A DNA stretch of 49,712 nucleotides from Chitinophagales bacterium (GTDB lineage: Bacteria; Bacteroidota; Bacteroidia; Chitinophagales; Chitinophagaceae): positions 1-49,712 of the forward strand of contig JAAFJB010000019.1 of the NCBI GenBank assembly GCA_013297995.1, written 5' to 3'. A program made the translations under genes and the position numbers. Shown piece after piece: positions 32,271 to 40,104 of the stretch. Each line of letters opens with the position of its first letter. The stretch's first letter is position 1. A model generated the notes under the pieces. It made no database searches and was not told the origin of the DNA. It worked only from the letters and a program-made list of their open reading frames with translations.

Positions 32271-32891
32271 TTCCACGAATCACAGTTCCCCAGAGAAACA
32301 TTCTACTTTGGTCTTATCTTAATCAAATCCGATTCACCAGTATTACAAAGCTCATGCTATTGTAGGATCAGTATGGGAATTAACAAGCTTGAAAACCAGA
32401 TACCTAATAATAACAAATGAAGACATTCTTCAAGGCCAGTGCTATTATAAAATATAGTTAACCAAGAGTAAAGTCTGGGATAAGCCATACCTTATAGATA
32501 TGAGTTATATACGGGTTATCTATAGCTTATATATGGCTTATCTATGGGTTATAACCTGAGATAAGTAGTATTTGGGTTGCGCTAAACTACTATATAGGTT
32601 GAGAAAATGACCCCATCCAAGTTATACAGAACTCATTAATAGGCTTGTTATACTATATGCGGATTGGTCGAGTACTAATATCAGTCTACCAGTATTGAAA
32701 AGCATTTGATGTTGAAGTAGATGCTAGAACACACTAATACTAGTCTACAGCTATTTACGGGCATTTAATATTAAAGTAGTTGGTATTGTGCACCAATATT
32801 AGTTTGCAGGTATAGAATAGACATTTACACGGCTCTAAGTTTAACTCATGCTGAAGATGTTCCACGAATCACTGTTTCTTAGCGGAACATT
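32271..32891. repeat. Noncoding repeat block bounded by 32-bp direct repeats
   Basis: The ends, 32271-32302 and 32860-32891, are 26/32 identical (TTCCACGAATCAC start, AACATT end). Between them are three 22-bp units (about 32488-32508, 32509-32530 and 32531-32552; the last two read as ATAYGGSTTATCTATRG-like) and three degenerate 59-bp tandem units at 32674-32732, 32733-32791 and 32792-32850. In the right-hand copy ATGTTCC (32857-32863) and GGAACAT (32884-32890) are inverted. No ORF of note is present in this 640-bp gap. It may be a structured RNA, regulatory or mobile DNA, or simply decayed repeats. Confidence 0.7.
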
Positions 32892-32906
32892 TAATAGTTT
32901 TACAGC

Positions 32907-33566
32907 ATGCATATCAATAAGGAGAATAAGGGCGACAAGGATTCAGCAATGAGTGATAGTCTTACACCATCTGGCAGGATCAATCAACATGAAGATCGTT
33001 TTAGAGAGAATCGTAAATGGCAATTGGCTTATAGAAGATTTGTGATAGAGGGTGTTCCCAGTGAAAAATATGCTCCCTATTTTGGGCTGAATAGGGCTTC
33101 GCTCAGGGAATGGTTCGATTTGCAATTGATCAATGGATTGAATTGGGATAATTTTGGAGGAGTCTGGCAGTTTGAACATATTATTCCCTTAGGTTATTTT
33201 GACTTTAGCTTTGAAGCCGACCTACTGCTTTGTTGGAATTTTATTAATATCCGTGTTGAGGGTAAAACCCTCCATGATGGCCAGTCCGAAAAGAGCGTGG
33301 ATTTACTAGGGGCTAAACTTTATTTTCAAACACTTTATGAAAACACAGGGTTTTCCATGGCTCAGAAAATGATTCAAAAAATTGAATCAATTGAAACCAG
33401 CATGGCAAGTATAAACCCGGGGCAACTCTTGTTCATTCAACAGAAAAAAGAATGGCTCGAAAATATTTGCCTTTTAAACAAAGAAGAATACGCTCGCTTT
33501 AACGGTGGGGTTTCAGTGGAAGACATAATGATGGAAAGAGCTATTTTGAAGAAGTTATTGAAATGA
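32907..33566 (+). CDS. HNH-nuclease-like protein
   Basis: 219 residues. The core GVWQFEHIIPLGYFD (H91) followed by CWNFINIR (N114) matches the WxIDHIIPLxxF...CxHYTNLQPL pattern of HNH/homing-type endonucleases. Here, however, Asp is replaced by Glu-His (EHI) and the final NLQP is replaced by NIRVE. Before it, LNRASLREWFDLQL may be a DNA-binding helix pair. The C-terminal half is helical and unrecognised. It begins 16 bp behind the right-hand direct repeat, which may control it. MSDSLTPSG at residue 15 is an alternative start. Catalytic activity is uncertain. Confidence 0.55.
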   Translation: MHINKENKGDKDSAMSDSLTPSGRINQHEDRFRENRKWQLAYRRFVIEGVPSEKYAPYFGLNRASLREWFDLQLINGLNWDNFGGVWQFEHIIPLGYFDFSFEADLLLCWNFINIRVEGKTLHDGQSEKSVDLLGAKLYFQTLYENTGFSMAQKMIQKIESIETSMASINPGQLLFIQQKKEWLENICLLNKEEYARFNGGVSVEDIMMERAILKKLLK

Positions 33567-33632
33567 TTGAGTTATTGGGTTCATTGAGTTATTGGGTTGA
33601 TTGAGTTATTGGTTGATTTAGTTGTTGGGATT
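33567..33632. repeat. 8-nt repeat tract behind the HNH-like gene
   Basis: TTGAGTTATTGGG repeated with variations follows the TGA stop at 33564-33566 directly, same orientation as in the other tracts. Confidence 0.75.
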
Positions 33633-33663
33633 TTTTCTAGCCCTAGTCTAAACCGCTTCTAAG

Positions 33664-33671
33664 TATCTTTG
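33664..33671 (+). promoter_or_regulatory. -7 promoter element of mnmG, probably leaderless
   Basis: TATCTTTG ends 4 bp before the ATG (33676). With the normal 5-7 nt from the box to the start site, transcription would begin at the start codon. Confidence 0.55.
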
Positions 33672-33675
33672 CGCT

Positions 33676-35544
33676 ATGTTTTCAAAATACGATGTTATTG
33701 TTGTTGGGGCTGGTCACGCTGGTTGTGAAGCTGCTGCCGCTGCTGCCAACTTAGGCAGCAAGGTTTTACTCATAACCATGAATATGCAAACCATTGCTCA
33801 AATGAGTTGCAACCCCGCCATGGGGGGAATTGCCAAAGGTCAGATTGTAAGAGAAATTGATGCCATGGGGGGTTACAGTGGAATTGTTACCGACCTCAGC
33901 ACCATTCAATTTAGAATGTTAAACCTGAGCAAAGGCCCTGCCATGTGGAGCCCACGTGCTCAAAACGACCGTATGCTCTTCGCCACTAAATGGAGAGAAA
34001 TGTTGGAGCAAACGCCCAACGTAGATTTTTACCAAGATATGGTGAAATCTATCATCATCAAAAACAACAAAGCCTGTGGAGTAATTACCGGCCTCGGTCA
34101 CGAAATAAGTTCCGATTCAGTAGTAGTAACCAGCGGTACTTTCTTAAATGGAATCATTCATATTGGTGAGAAACAATTTGGGGGCGGTCGCGTTGCAGAA
34201 AAAGCAGCCACAGGCATTACAGAACAATTGGTTGAATTTGGATTTGAAAGCGATCGACTCAAAACAGGTACACCTCCAAGAGTGGATGGAAGAAGTCTCG
34301 ACTATACCAAAATGGAAGAACAAAAAGGAGATAAACATATAGTAGGTTTTTCTTATACGAACACGACTAAAGTTAAACCCGAAGATCAACGCAGTTGCTT
34401 TATTACTTATACCAACCAGAATGTTCACGATATATTAAAGACGGGTTTTGACAGAAGCCCGATGTACCAAGGTAGGATTGAAGGAGTGGGACCACGCTAC
34501 TGCCCCAGCATTGAAGATAAAATCAGTCGCTTTGCTGACCGTGATCGGCACCAACTTTTTGTAGAACCTGAGGGTTGGAATACCGTAGAGATCTATGTAA
34601 ACGGTTTCTCTACTTCCTTACCCGAAGAAGTACAAAATCAAGCCCTGAAACAAGTTCCTGGTTTTGAAAACTGTAAAATATTTCGTCCCGGCTATGCCAT
34701 TGAATACGATTATTTTATGCCCACCCAACTCAACCACGCACTGGAAACGAAACTGGTGAGCAACCTATTTTTTGCGGGACAAATTAATGGTACCACAGGT
34801 TACGAAGAAGCTGCATGCCAAGGTTTAATGGCCGGCATCAACGCCCATCAAAAAGCAAAACACCTAGAACCCTTTATTTTAAAAAGAAGTGATGCATATA
34901 TTGGTGTGCTGGTAGACGATCTAATTAATAAAGGAACGGATGAACCATATAGAATGTTCACCAGTCGCGCCGAATACAGAACACTATTGCGACAAGATAA
35001 TGCTGATTTAAGACTAACCGAACGCAGCCATCAACTGGGATTGGCATCAGCAGAGAGAATGCGAGCTGTAGAATTAAAGCAGGTAGAAGTGAAAGGAGTA
35101 AAGAATATGCTGAAAGATCTCAGCATTGAACCCGAAGACTTAAATACCTACTTTGAAGAAATACAATCGGCCGCAGTAACAGAGAAACAAAAAGCGGCTA
35201 AAATAATTCTACGCCCCAACGTATCACTACAATCGCTCTCTAAAGTAGTGCCTGCTTTAAAAGAAAAATTAGAAGGTATTTCAATTGAAGCTGTAGAGCA
35301 GGCAGAAATACAAATAAAGTATGAACGCTATATTGAGAAAGAACAACAATTGGTAGATAAAATGAGTGAGCTAGAAAATATGCGTATTCCTGAATCTTTT
35401 GATTATAGCAAATTGAATGCATTGTCAATTGAAGCCTTGCAAAAATTTAAAAAAATAAAACCAGCAACCCTTGGTCAAGCCAGCCGTATTAGTGGAGTGA
35501 ATCCGAGTGATGTACAAATATTGATGGTATATATGGGAAGATAA
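33676..35544 (+). CDS. mnmG: tRNA uridine-5-carboxymethylaminomethyl modification enzyme MnmG (GidA)
   Basis: 622 residues. Together with MnmE it puts the carboxymethylaminomethyl group on U34 of certain tRNAs, using FAD and folate. The FAD-binding VIVVGAGHAGCEAAAAAA starts at residue 6. MNMQTIAQMSCNPAMGGIAK and GGRVAEKAATGITEQL then GFESDRLKTGTPPR are conserved GidA blocks, and FAGQINGTTGYEEAACQGLM leads to the C-terminal helical domain. Full length. No neighbouring mnmE. Confidence 0.97.
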   Translation: MFSKYDVIVVGAGHAGCEAAAAAANLGSKVLLITMNMQTIAQMSCNPAMGGIAKGQIVREIDAMGGYSGIVTDLSTIQFRMLNLSKGPAMWSPRAQNDRMLFATKWREMLEQTPNVDFYQDMVKSIIIKNNKACGVITGLGHEISSDSVVVTSGTFLNGIIHIGEKQFGGGRVAEKAATGITEQLVEFGFESDRLKTGTPPRVDGRSLDYTKMEEQKGDKHIVGFSYTNTTKVKPEDQRSCFITYTNQNVHDILKTGFDRSPMYQGRIEGVGPRYCPSIEDKISRFADRDRHQLFVEPEGWNTVEIYVNGFSTSLPEEVQNQALKQVPGFENCKIFRPGYAIEYDYFMPTQLNHALETKLVSNLFFAGQINGTTGYEEAACQGLMAGINAHQKAKHLEPFILKRSDAYIGVLVDDLINKGTDEPYRMFTSRAEYRTLLRQDNADLRLTERSHQLGLASAERMRAVELKQVEVKGVKNMLKDLSIEPEDLNTYFEEIQSAAVTEKQKAAKIILRPNVSLQSLSKVVPALKEKLEGISIEAVEQAEIQIKYERYIEKEQQLVDKMSELENMRIPESFDYSKLNALSIEALQKFKKIKPATLGQASRISGVNPSDVQILMVYMGR

Positions 35545-35629
35545 AACTCCGTTCATCATATTCAGATACATATAAGTAGAAATAATTGAGTTATTAAGTA
35601 GCTTTAGAAATCTTCTAAAACTACTTAAT

Positions 35630-38600
35630 ATGAGAAAACTGAAACGCTTATTCTCCTGCTTATTAATTACAGGCATGCTTCATGCTCAAGAAACATTTCC
35701 CGTAAACGGAATAGCAGACAAAAGAGATGCATGCTATGCATTTATCAACGCTACCATTGTAAAAGATGCACTAGATAAAGTTACCAATGGAACCCTACTT
35801 ATTAAACAGGGCAAAATTGTAGCAGTAGGCATAGGCATAACCATACCTAAAAATGCGATAGTAATTGATTGTAAAGACAAATTTATTTATCCCTCCTTTA
35901 TTGATATATACAGCGACTATGGTTTGCCGCAAGCACAAAGACCTACAAGTACAGGTTTTGGTGGTGGCTCACAATTAAGCTCAAATCAAAAAGGTGCTTA
36001 TGGATGGAACCAAGCATTAAAACCAGAATTAAACGCCATTACTATTTTTGCAGTAGACGATGCAAAAGCAAAACCCTTGCGTGATATGGGTTTTGGTACC
36101 GTACTCACCCACCAAAAAGATGGAATAGCTAGGGGCACTGGTACGGTAGTAACATTAGGTATGGAACCAGATAATTTGGTAGTAATTAAAGATAAGGCAA
36201 GTGCACATTATTCTTTTGGGAAAGGAATTTCTACTCAAAGCTATCCGTCTTCTATAATGGGTAGTATTGCATTATTACGCCAAACCTATTTAGACGCTGC
36301 ATGGTACAAGTCAAACCCAGAAGCGGCTAGCAAAGAAGGGTTTAACCTAACCTTAAAAAATTGGAATGAGAACCAAAATCTTCCCCAGATATTTGACGCG
36401 CAAGATCGCGTAGCAGACCTATGGAATCTTATGAGAGCCGATAGAATTGGCGATGAGTTTGGGGTTCAGTATATTATTAAAGCTACCGGTAAAGAGTACC
36501 AGCGAATTAAAGAAGTAGCTGCCACAAAAGCTCCATTAATTGTGAATGTAAATTTTGCACAAGCTTTGGATGTAGAAGATCCGAACGATGCGAGACTGGT
36601 TTCTTTAGCTGATATGAAAAACTGGGAACTGGCACCCACCAATCCCGCAGCGATTGAAAAAGCAGGTATTGCCTTTTGCTTAACTACGGCTGACCTTCGC
36701 GATAGCAAAACCTTTATGACCAACCTTAAAAAAGCTATTGAATATGGGTTATCTGAAAATGCTGCCATAAATGCGCTCACCAAAAACCCAGCATCTTTAT
36801 TGGGTATCTATGATAAGGTTGGAAGTATTGATCCGGGTAAGATGGCTAATTTTATAATCACCAATGGTCCTGTGTTTGCTGACAAAACCAGCATCTTACA
36901 AAACTGGGTTCAAGGTAAAAAATATGGAGTAAAAGAAGAAGCTTGGTCCAGCATTGCTGGCACGTATAATTTAGTAGTAAATACTGAATCAGGCACTGAA
37001 GCTTATACGCTTGAGGTGAAAACAAATAATATGGCTACCGTAATGGGTAAAGATACCCTAACAACAAGGTTTAGCTATGAAGGTAAGAATATAAAAATAG
37101 GAATGCAACCTGCACAGAAAAAAGGAAGCAAAGCTCCTAATTCAGTTGGTACAAGGCTTACTGGTTTTAGCAATGGGAATACTTGGAATGGAACAGGAGT
37201 AGATTCAAGCGGTAATGCACTGAGCTGGACTGCAAGTTTAGTTAGTTTATCCACGCCTAAAACAGATTCAGTAAAACTAAAGCCCATTCCTAAAATGGGA
37301 CCTTCCTTCTATCCTTTCACCGCATTTGGCAACAACGATAGCAGCCTGCCAAAACAAGAAAACTTGCTGTTTAAAAATGCTACGGTATGGACCAGCGATA
37401 AACAAGGAAAATTAGAAGGGACTGATGTTTTAATTAAAAACGGAAAAATAGTAAAGCTGGGTAAGAATATTTCCGACGCATCTGCAAAATTAATTGATGC
37501 TACAGGCAAACACTTAACGGCGGGCATTATTGACGAACATTCACATATAGCTTCTGCTTCTACCAATGAAGGTGGCCAGTCCGTTACTTCAGAAGTGCGA
37601 ATACAAGATAATTTAGATCCTGATGATATTAATATTTACAGGCAATTAAGCGGTGGTGTTACCAGTTCGCATATACTGCACGGTTCGGCTAATACCATTG
37701 GGGGACAAACACAATTGATTAAACTTCGTTGGGGTGTAGATGACAATGGACTATTATTTAAAGGTGCTGACCCATTCATAAAATTTGCATTGGGTGAAAA
37801 CGTAAAACGCTCTTCTTCTTCACAAGGCAATAACCGTTTTCCAGATACTAGAATGGGTGTTGAACAAGTATTGATAGACGCTTTCACTAGAGCAAAAGCC
37901 TATGAAGTGGAGATGAAAGAAGTGATTGCCAATAACAAGAAAAAAGGAGCCACTCCCATTGTTTTTAGAAGAGACCTTGAATTAGATGCATTGGTAGAAA
38001 TTATGAATAGCAAGCGTTTTATTACTTGTCACAGTTATGTGGCTAGTGAGATTATTGCCACCATGCGGGTTGCGGAAAGATTCGGATTTAAGATCAATAC
38101 CTTTACGCATATTTTAGAAGGTTATAAAGTAGCCGATAAAATGAAAGCACATGGAGCTGCTGCTTCTACCTTCTCTGATTGGTGGGCTTATAAAAATGAA
38201 GTACAGGATGCCATTCCTTATAATGCAAGCATTATGCACAATGTAGGACTGAACGTTGCCATCAATTCTGATGATGCTGAAATGGCGCGCAGGTTAAATC
38301 AGGAAGCTGCTAAAAGTGTAAAATACGGAGGCATGAGTGAGATAGATGCGCTGAATATGGTAACCATCAACCCAGCTAAAATGCTACATGTAGATGATAA
38401 AGTAGGAAGCATTAAGGAAGGCAAAGATGCTGATTTGGTTTTATGGAGTGCCCATCCATTAAGCATTTATGCGAAATCGCTTTATACAATTGTAGATGGT
38501 ATTGTATATTTTGATCGGGAAAAAGATTTGTCAATGAGAAAAGAAGTGAAGGCAGAACGCACCCGATTAATTAATAAAATGGTGGGTGAAAAAAGAAATG

Positions 38601-38734
38601 GTGGCGCAGTTGCACCATTTACGCCAAGCTATAAATTCATTCATACCTGTTTAGACCATGGTCACAAACTAGGTATGCTGGAAATTGAAGAGGAAGCCGA
38701 TATGGAATCAACATTGGGAACTAATAAAAACTAA
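35630..38734 (+). CDS. Secreted amidohydrolase, tandem (degenerate + active) domains
   Basis: 1034 residues with a signal peptide ending MLHAQ. Two amidohydrolase-like halves are visible. In the first (to about residue 430) the metal HxH is replaced: FIYPSFIDIYSDYG. In the second, LTAGIIDEHSHIASAS gives HSH at 637-639, FITCHSYVASEIIATM gives another His (801), and VAINSDDAEMARRLNQEAAK has the late Asp near 880. The end, DLVLWSAHPLSIYAK, is imidazolonepropionase-like. It is exported and probably hydrolyses a cyclic amide or dipeptide-like compound outside the cytoplasm. Followed after 4 bp by a paralogue. Confidence 0.85.
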   Translation: MRKLKRLFSCLLITGMLHAQETFPVNGIADKRDACYAFINATIVKDALDKVTNGTLLIKQGKIVAVGIGITIPKNAIVIDCKDKFIYPSFIDIYSDYGLPQAQRPTSTGFGGGSQLSSNQKGAYGWNQALKPELNAITIFAVDDAKAKPLRDMGFGTVLTHQKDGIARGTGTVVTLGMEPDNLVVIKDKASAHYSFGKGISTQSYPSSIMGSIALLRQTYLDAAWYKSNPEAASKEGFNLTLKNWNENQNLPQIFDAQDRVADLWNLMRADRIGDEFGVQYIIKATGKEYQRIKEVAATKAPLIVNVNFAQALDVEDPNDARLVSLADMKNWELAPTNPAAIEKAGIAFCLTTADLRDSKTFMTNLKKAIEYGLSENAAINALTKNPASLLGIYDKVGSIDPGKMANFIITNGPVFADKTSILQNWVQGKKYGVKEEAWSSIAGTYNLVVNTESGTEAYTLEVKTNNMATVMGKDTLTTRFSYEGKNIKIGMQPAQKKGSKAPNSVGTRLTGFSNGNTWNGTGVDSSGNALSWTASLVSLSTPKTDSVKLKPIPKMGPSFYPFTAFGNNDSSLPKQENLLFKNATVWTSDKQGKLEGTDVLIKNGKIVKLGKNISDASAKLIDATGKHLTAGIIDEHSHIASASTNEGGQSVTSEVRIQDNLDPDDINIYRQLSGGVTSSHILHGSANTIGGQTQLIKLRWGVDDNGLLFKGADPFIKFALGENVKRSSSSQGNNRFPDTRMGVEQVLIDAFTRAKAYEVEMKEVIANNKKKGATPIVFRRDLELDALVEIMNSKRFITCHSYVASEIIATMRVAERFGFKINTFTHILEGYKVADKMKAHGAAASTFSDWWAYKNEVQDAIPYNASIMHNVGLNVAINSDDAEMARRLNQEAAKSVKYGGMSEIDALNMVTINPAKMLHVDDKVGSIKEGKDADLVLWSAHPLSIYAKSLYTIVDGIVYFDREKDLSMRKEVKAERTRLINKMVGEKRNGGAVAPFTPSYKFIHTCLDHGHKLGMLEIEEEADMESTLGTNKN

Positions 38735-38738
38735 TTAC

Positions 38739-40043
38739 ATGAAAAAAATCATATTTATATTCAGTACAGTACTGCTACTATCAGTAATGGCAACCGCACA
38801 AGAAACCGTTTATCCTGCCAAAGAACAAAAAGGAATATTCTTTATAAAAAACGGGACTATTCATATTGGAAATGGAACGGTATTAGAAAATGCTACCATC
38901 AAAATAAACAACGGTAAAATTGAAGAAGTAGGAACACTAATAAATATTCCCTCTAGTGATATTACAGTGTACGACCTTAAAGGAAAACATATTTATCCCG
39001 GATTAATTTTGCCCGCTTCTAACTTAGGCTTACAAGAAATATCAGGTATAAGATCTATGAGCGACTTCTATGAAATTGGAGAAACCAATGCCAGCATAAG
39101 GGCTATTGTAGCTTATAATGCAGATTCTAAAATTACCAACACATTGCGCTCTAATGGAATCTTGCTGGCACATACCGCTCCTGTTGGATCCTTAGTGGGG
39201 GGACAATCTTCTGTTGTGCAACTAGACGCATGGAATGGAGAAGATGCGGCTTACCAAACCGATATGGGAATGCAGTTTTATATGCCCAGTTTACTCGCTA
39301 GACCAGGCGGTAGATTTGCCGCTTTCTTTCCCCAGCCAACAACAGATCCAGTAAAAGCTGCCCTAGAAAAGATAGAAGGAGTGAAAGAATTTTTCCGGGA
39401 AGCAAAAGTGTACTTGGCGGGAGATCAAAAAGAAATCAACTTAAAGCTAGAAGCAACAAAAACTCTTTTCACAAAGAAACAAAAACTATTTATTCATTGC
39501 ACGCAAGTAAAGCAAATGCTAGTAGCGATTGACTTTGTAAAAGAATTTGGGTTTGACGTAGTTCTGGTAGGAGCCGGAGATAGCTGGAAAATAGCGGACC
39601 TGCTGAAGCAAAATAATATAGCTGTTATTATCAGTCAAATGCACGACCTACCCACGCTAGACGATGATGATATTGACCAGCCCTATAAAACACCAGCAGC
39701 CTTACAAAAAGCAGGTGTTTTGTATTGTATCAACGACGACGATCCACAAAACAGGGGCCGCAATCTTGCTTTTAATGCAGGAACAGCAGCAGCGTATGGA
39801 TTAAGCAAAGAAGAAGCACTTAGTGCCATCACTTTAAATGCGGCAAAAATATTGGGAATAGCAGATCGCACGGGTTCAATAGAAGTAGGTAAAGACGCCA
39901 ATTTAGTAGTGAGCGAAGGAGATATACTAGATATGCATACCAGTATAATTGTACACGCTTTTATTGAAGGAAGAAAAATTAAGTTAGATGATAAACACAA
40001 ACAACTGTACGAACGATACAAAGAAAAGTACGGTTTAAAATAA
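38739..40043 (+). CDS. Secreted amidohydrolase-like protein without metal HxH
   Basis: 434 residues from the ATG at 38739 (MKKIIFIFSTVLLLSVMATA, signal peptide ending in AQ). An in-frame ATG at 38685 lies inside the preceding gene and is rejected. The N-terminal beta-sandwich (FIKNGTIHIGNGTVLENATI) and the late IEVGKDANLVVSEGDI show the amidohydrolase fold. At the place of the HxH metal motif it has IYPGLILPASNLG, so it probably lacks a normal metal centre. It resembles the first, degenerate half of the upstream protein. Likely a structural partner (inference). Confidence 0.82.
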   Translation: MKKIIFIFSTVLLLSVMATAQETVYPAKEQKGIFFIKNGTIHIGNGTVLENATIKINNGKIEEVGTLINIPSSDITVYDLKGKHIYPGLILPASNLGLQEISGIRSMSDFYEIGETNASIRAIVAYNADSKITNTLRSNGILLAHTAPVGSLVGGQSSVVQLDAWNGEDAAYQTDMGMQFYMPSLLARPGGRFAAFFPQPTTDPVKAALEKIEGVKEFFREAKVYLAGDQKEINLKLEATKTLFTKKQKLFIHCTQVKQMLVAIDFVKEFGFDVVLVGAGDSWKIADLLKQNNIAVIISQMHDLPTLDDDDIDQPYKTPAALQKAGVLYCINDDDPQNRGRNLAFNAGTAAAYGLSKEEALSAITLNAAKILGIADRTGSIEVGKDANLVVSEGDILDMHTSIIVHAFIEGRKIKLDDKHKQLYERYKEKYGLK

Positions 40044-40051
40044 ACCAACTT

Positions 40052-40090
40052 AAAATCCCTTCCCAGTAAATGAGGAAGGGATTTTTATTT
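40052..40090 (+). terminator. Rho-independent terminator behind the amidohydrolase operon
   Basis: AAAATCCCTTCC (40052-40063) and GGAAGGGATTTT (40074-40085) form a 12-bp stem, followed by T residues. It ends the operon just upstream of polA. Confidence 0.9.
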
Positions 40091-40092
40091 AC

Positions 40093-40100
40093 TACCTTAG
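40093..40100 (+). promoter_or_regulatory. -7-like element of polA, possibly leaderless
   Basis: TACCTTAG is one mismatch from TAnnTTTG and ends 4 bp before the ATG at 40105. It overlaps the edge of the terminator. Confidence 0.4.
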
Positions 40101-40104
40101 CCCC

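Noticed and set aside
32271..32906. Small ORFs in the repeat block
   Set aside because: No frame of useful length or coding-like composition; the 22-bp and 59-bp periods are not maintained as codons.
38685..38738. Longer start for the second amidohydrolase
   Set aside because: It would put 18 residues in front of a clear signal peptide and overlap the preceding gene.
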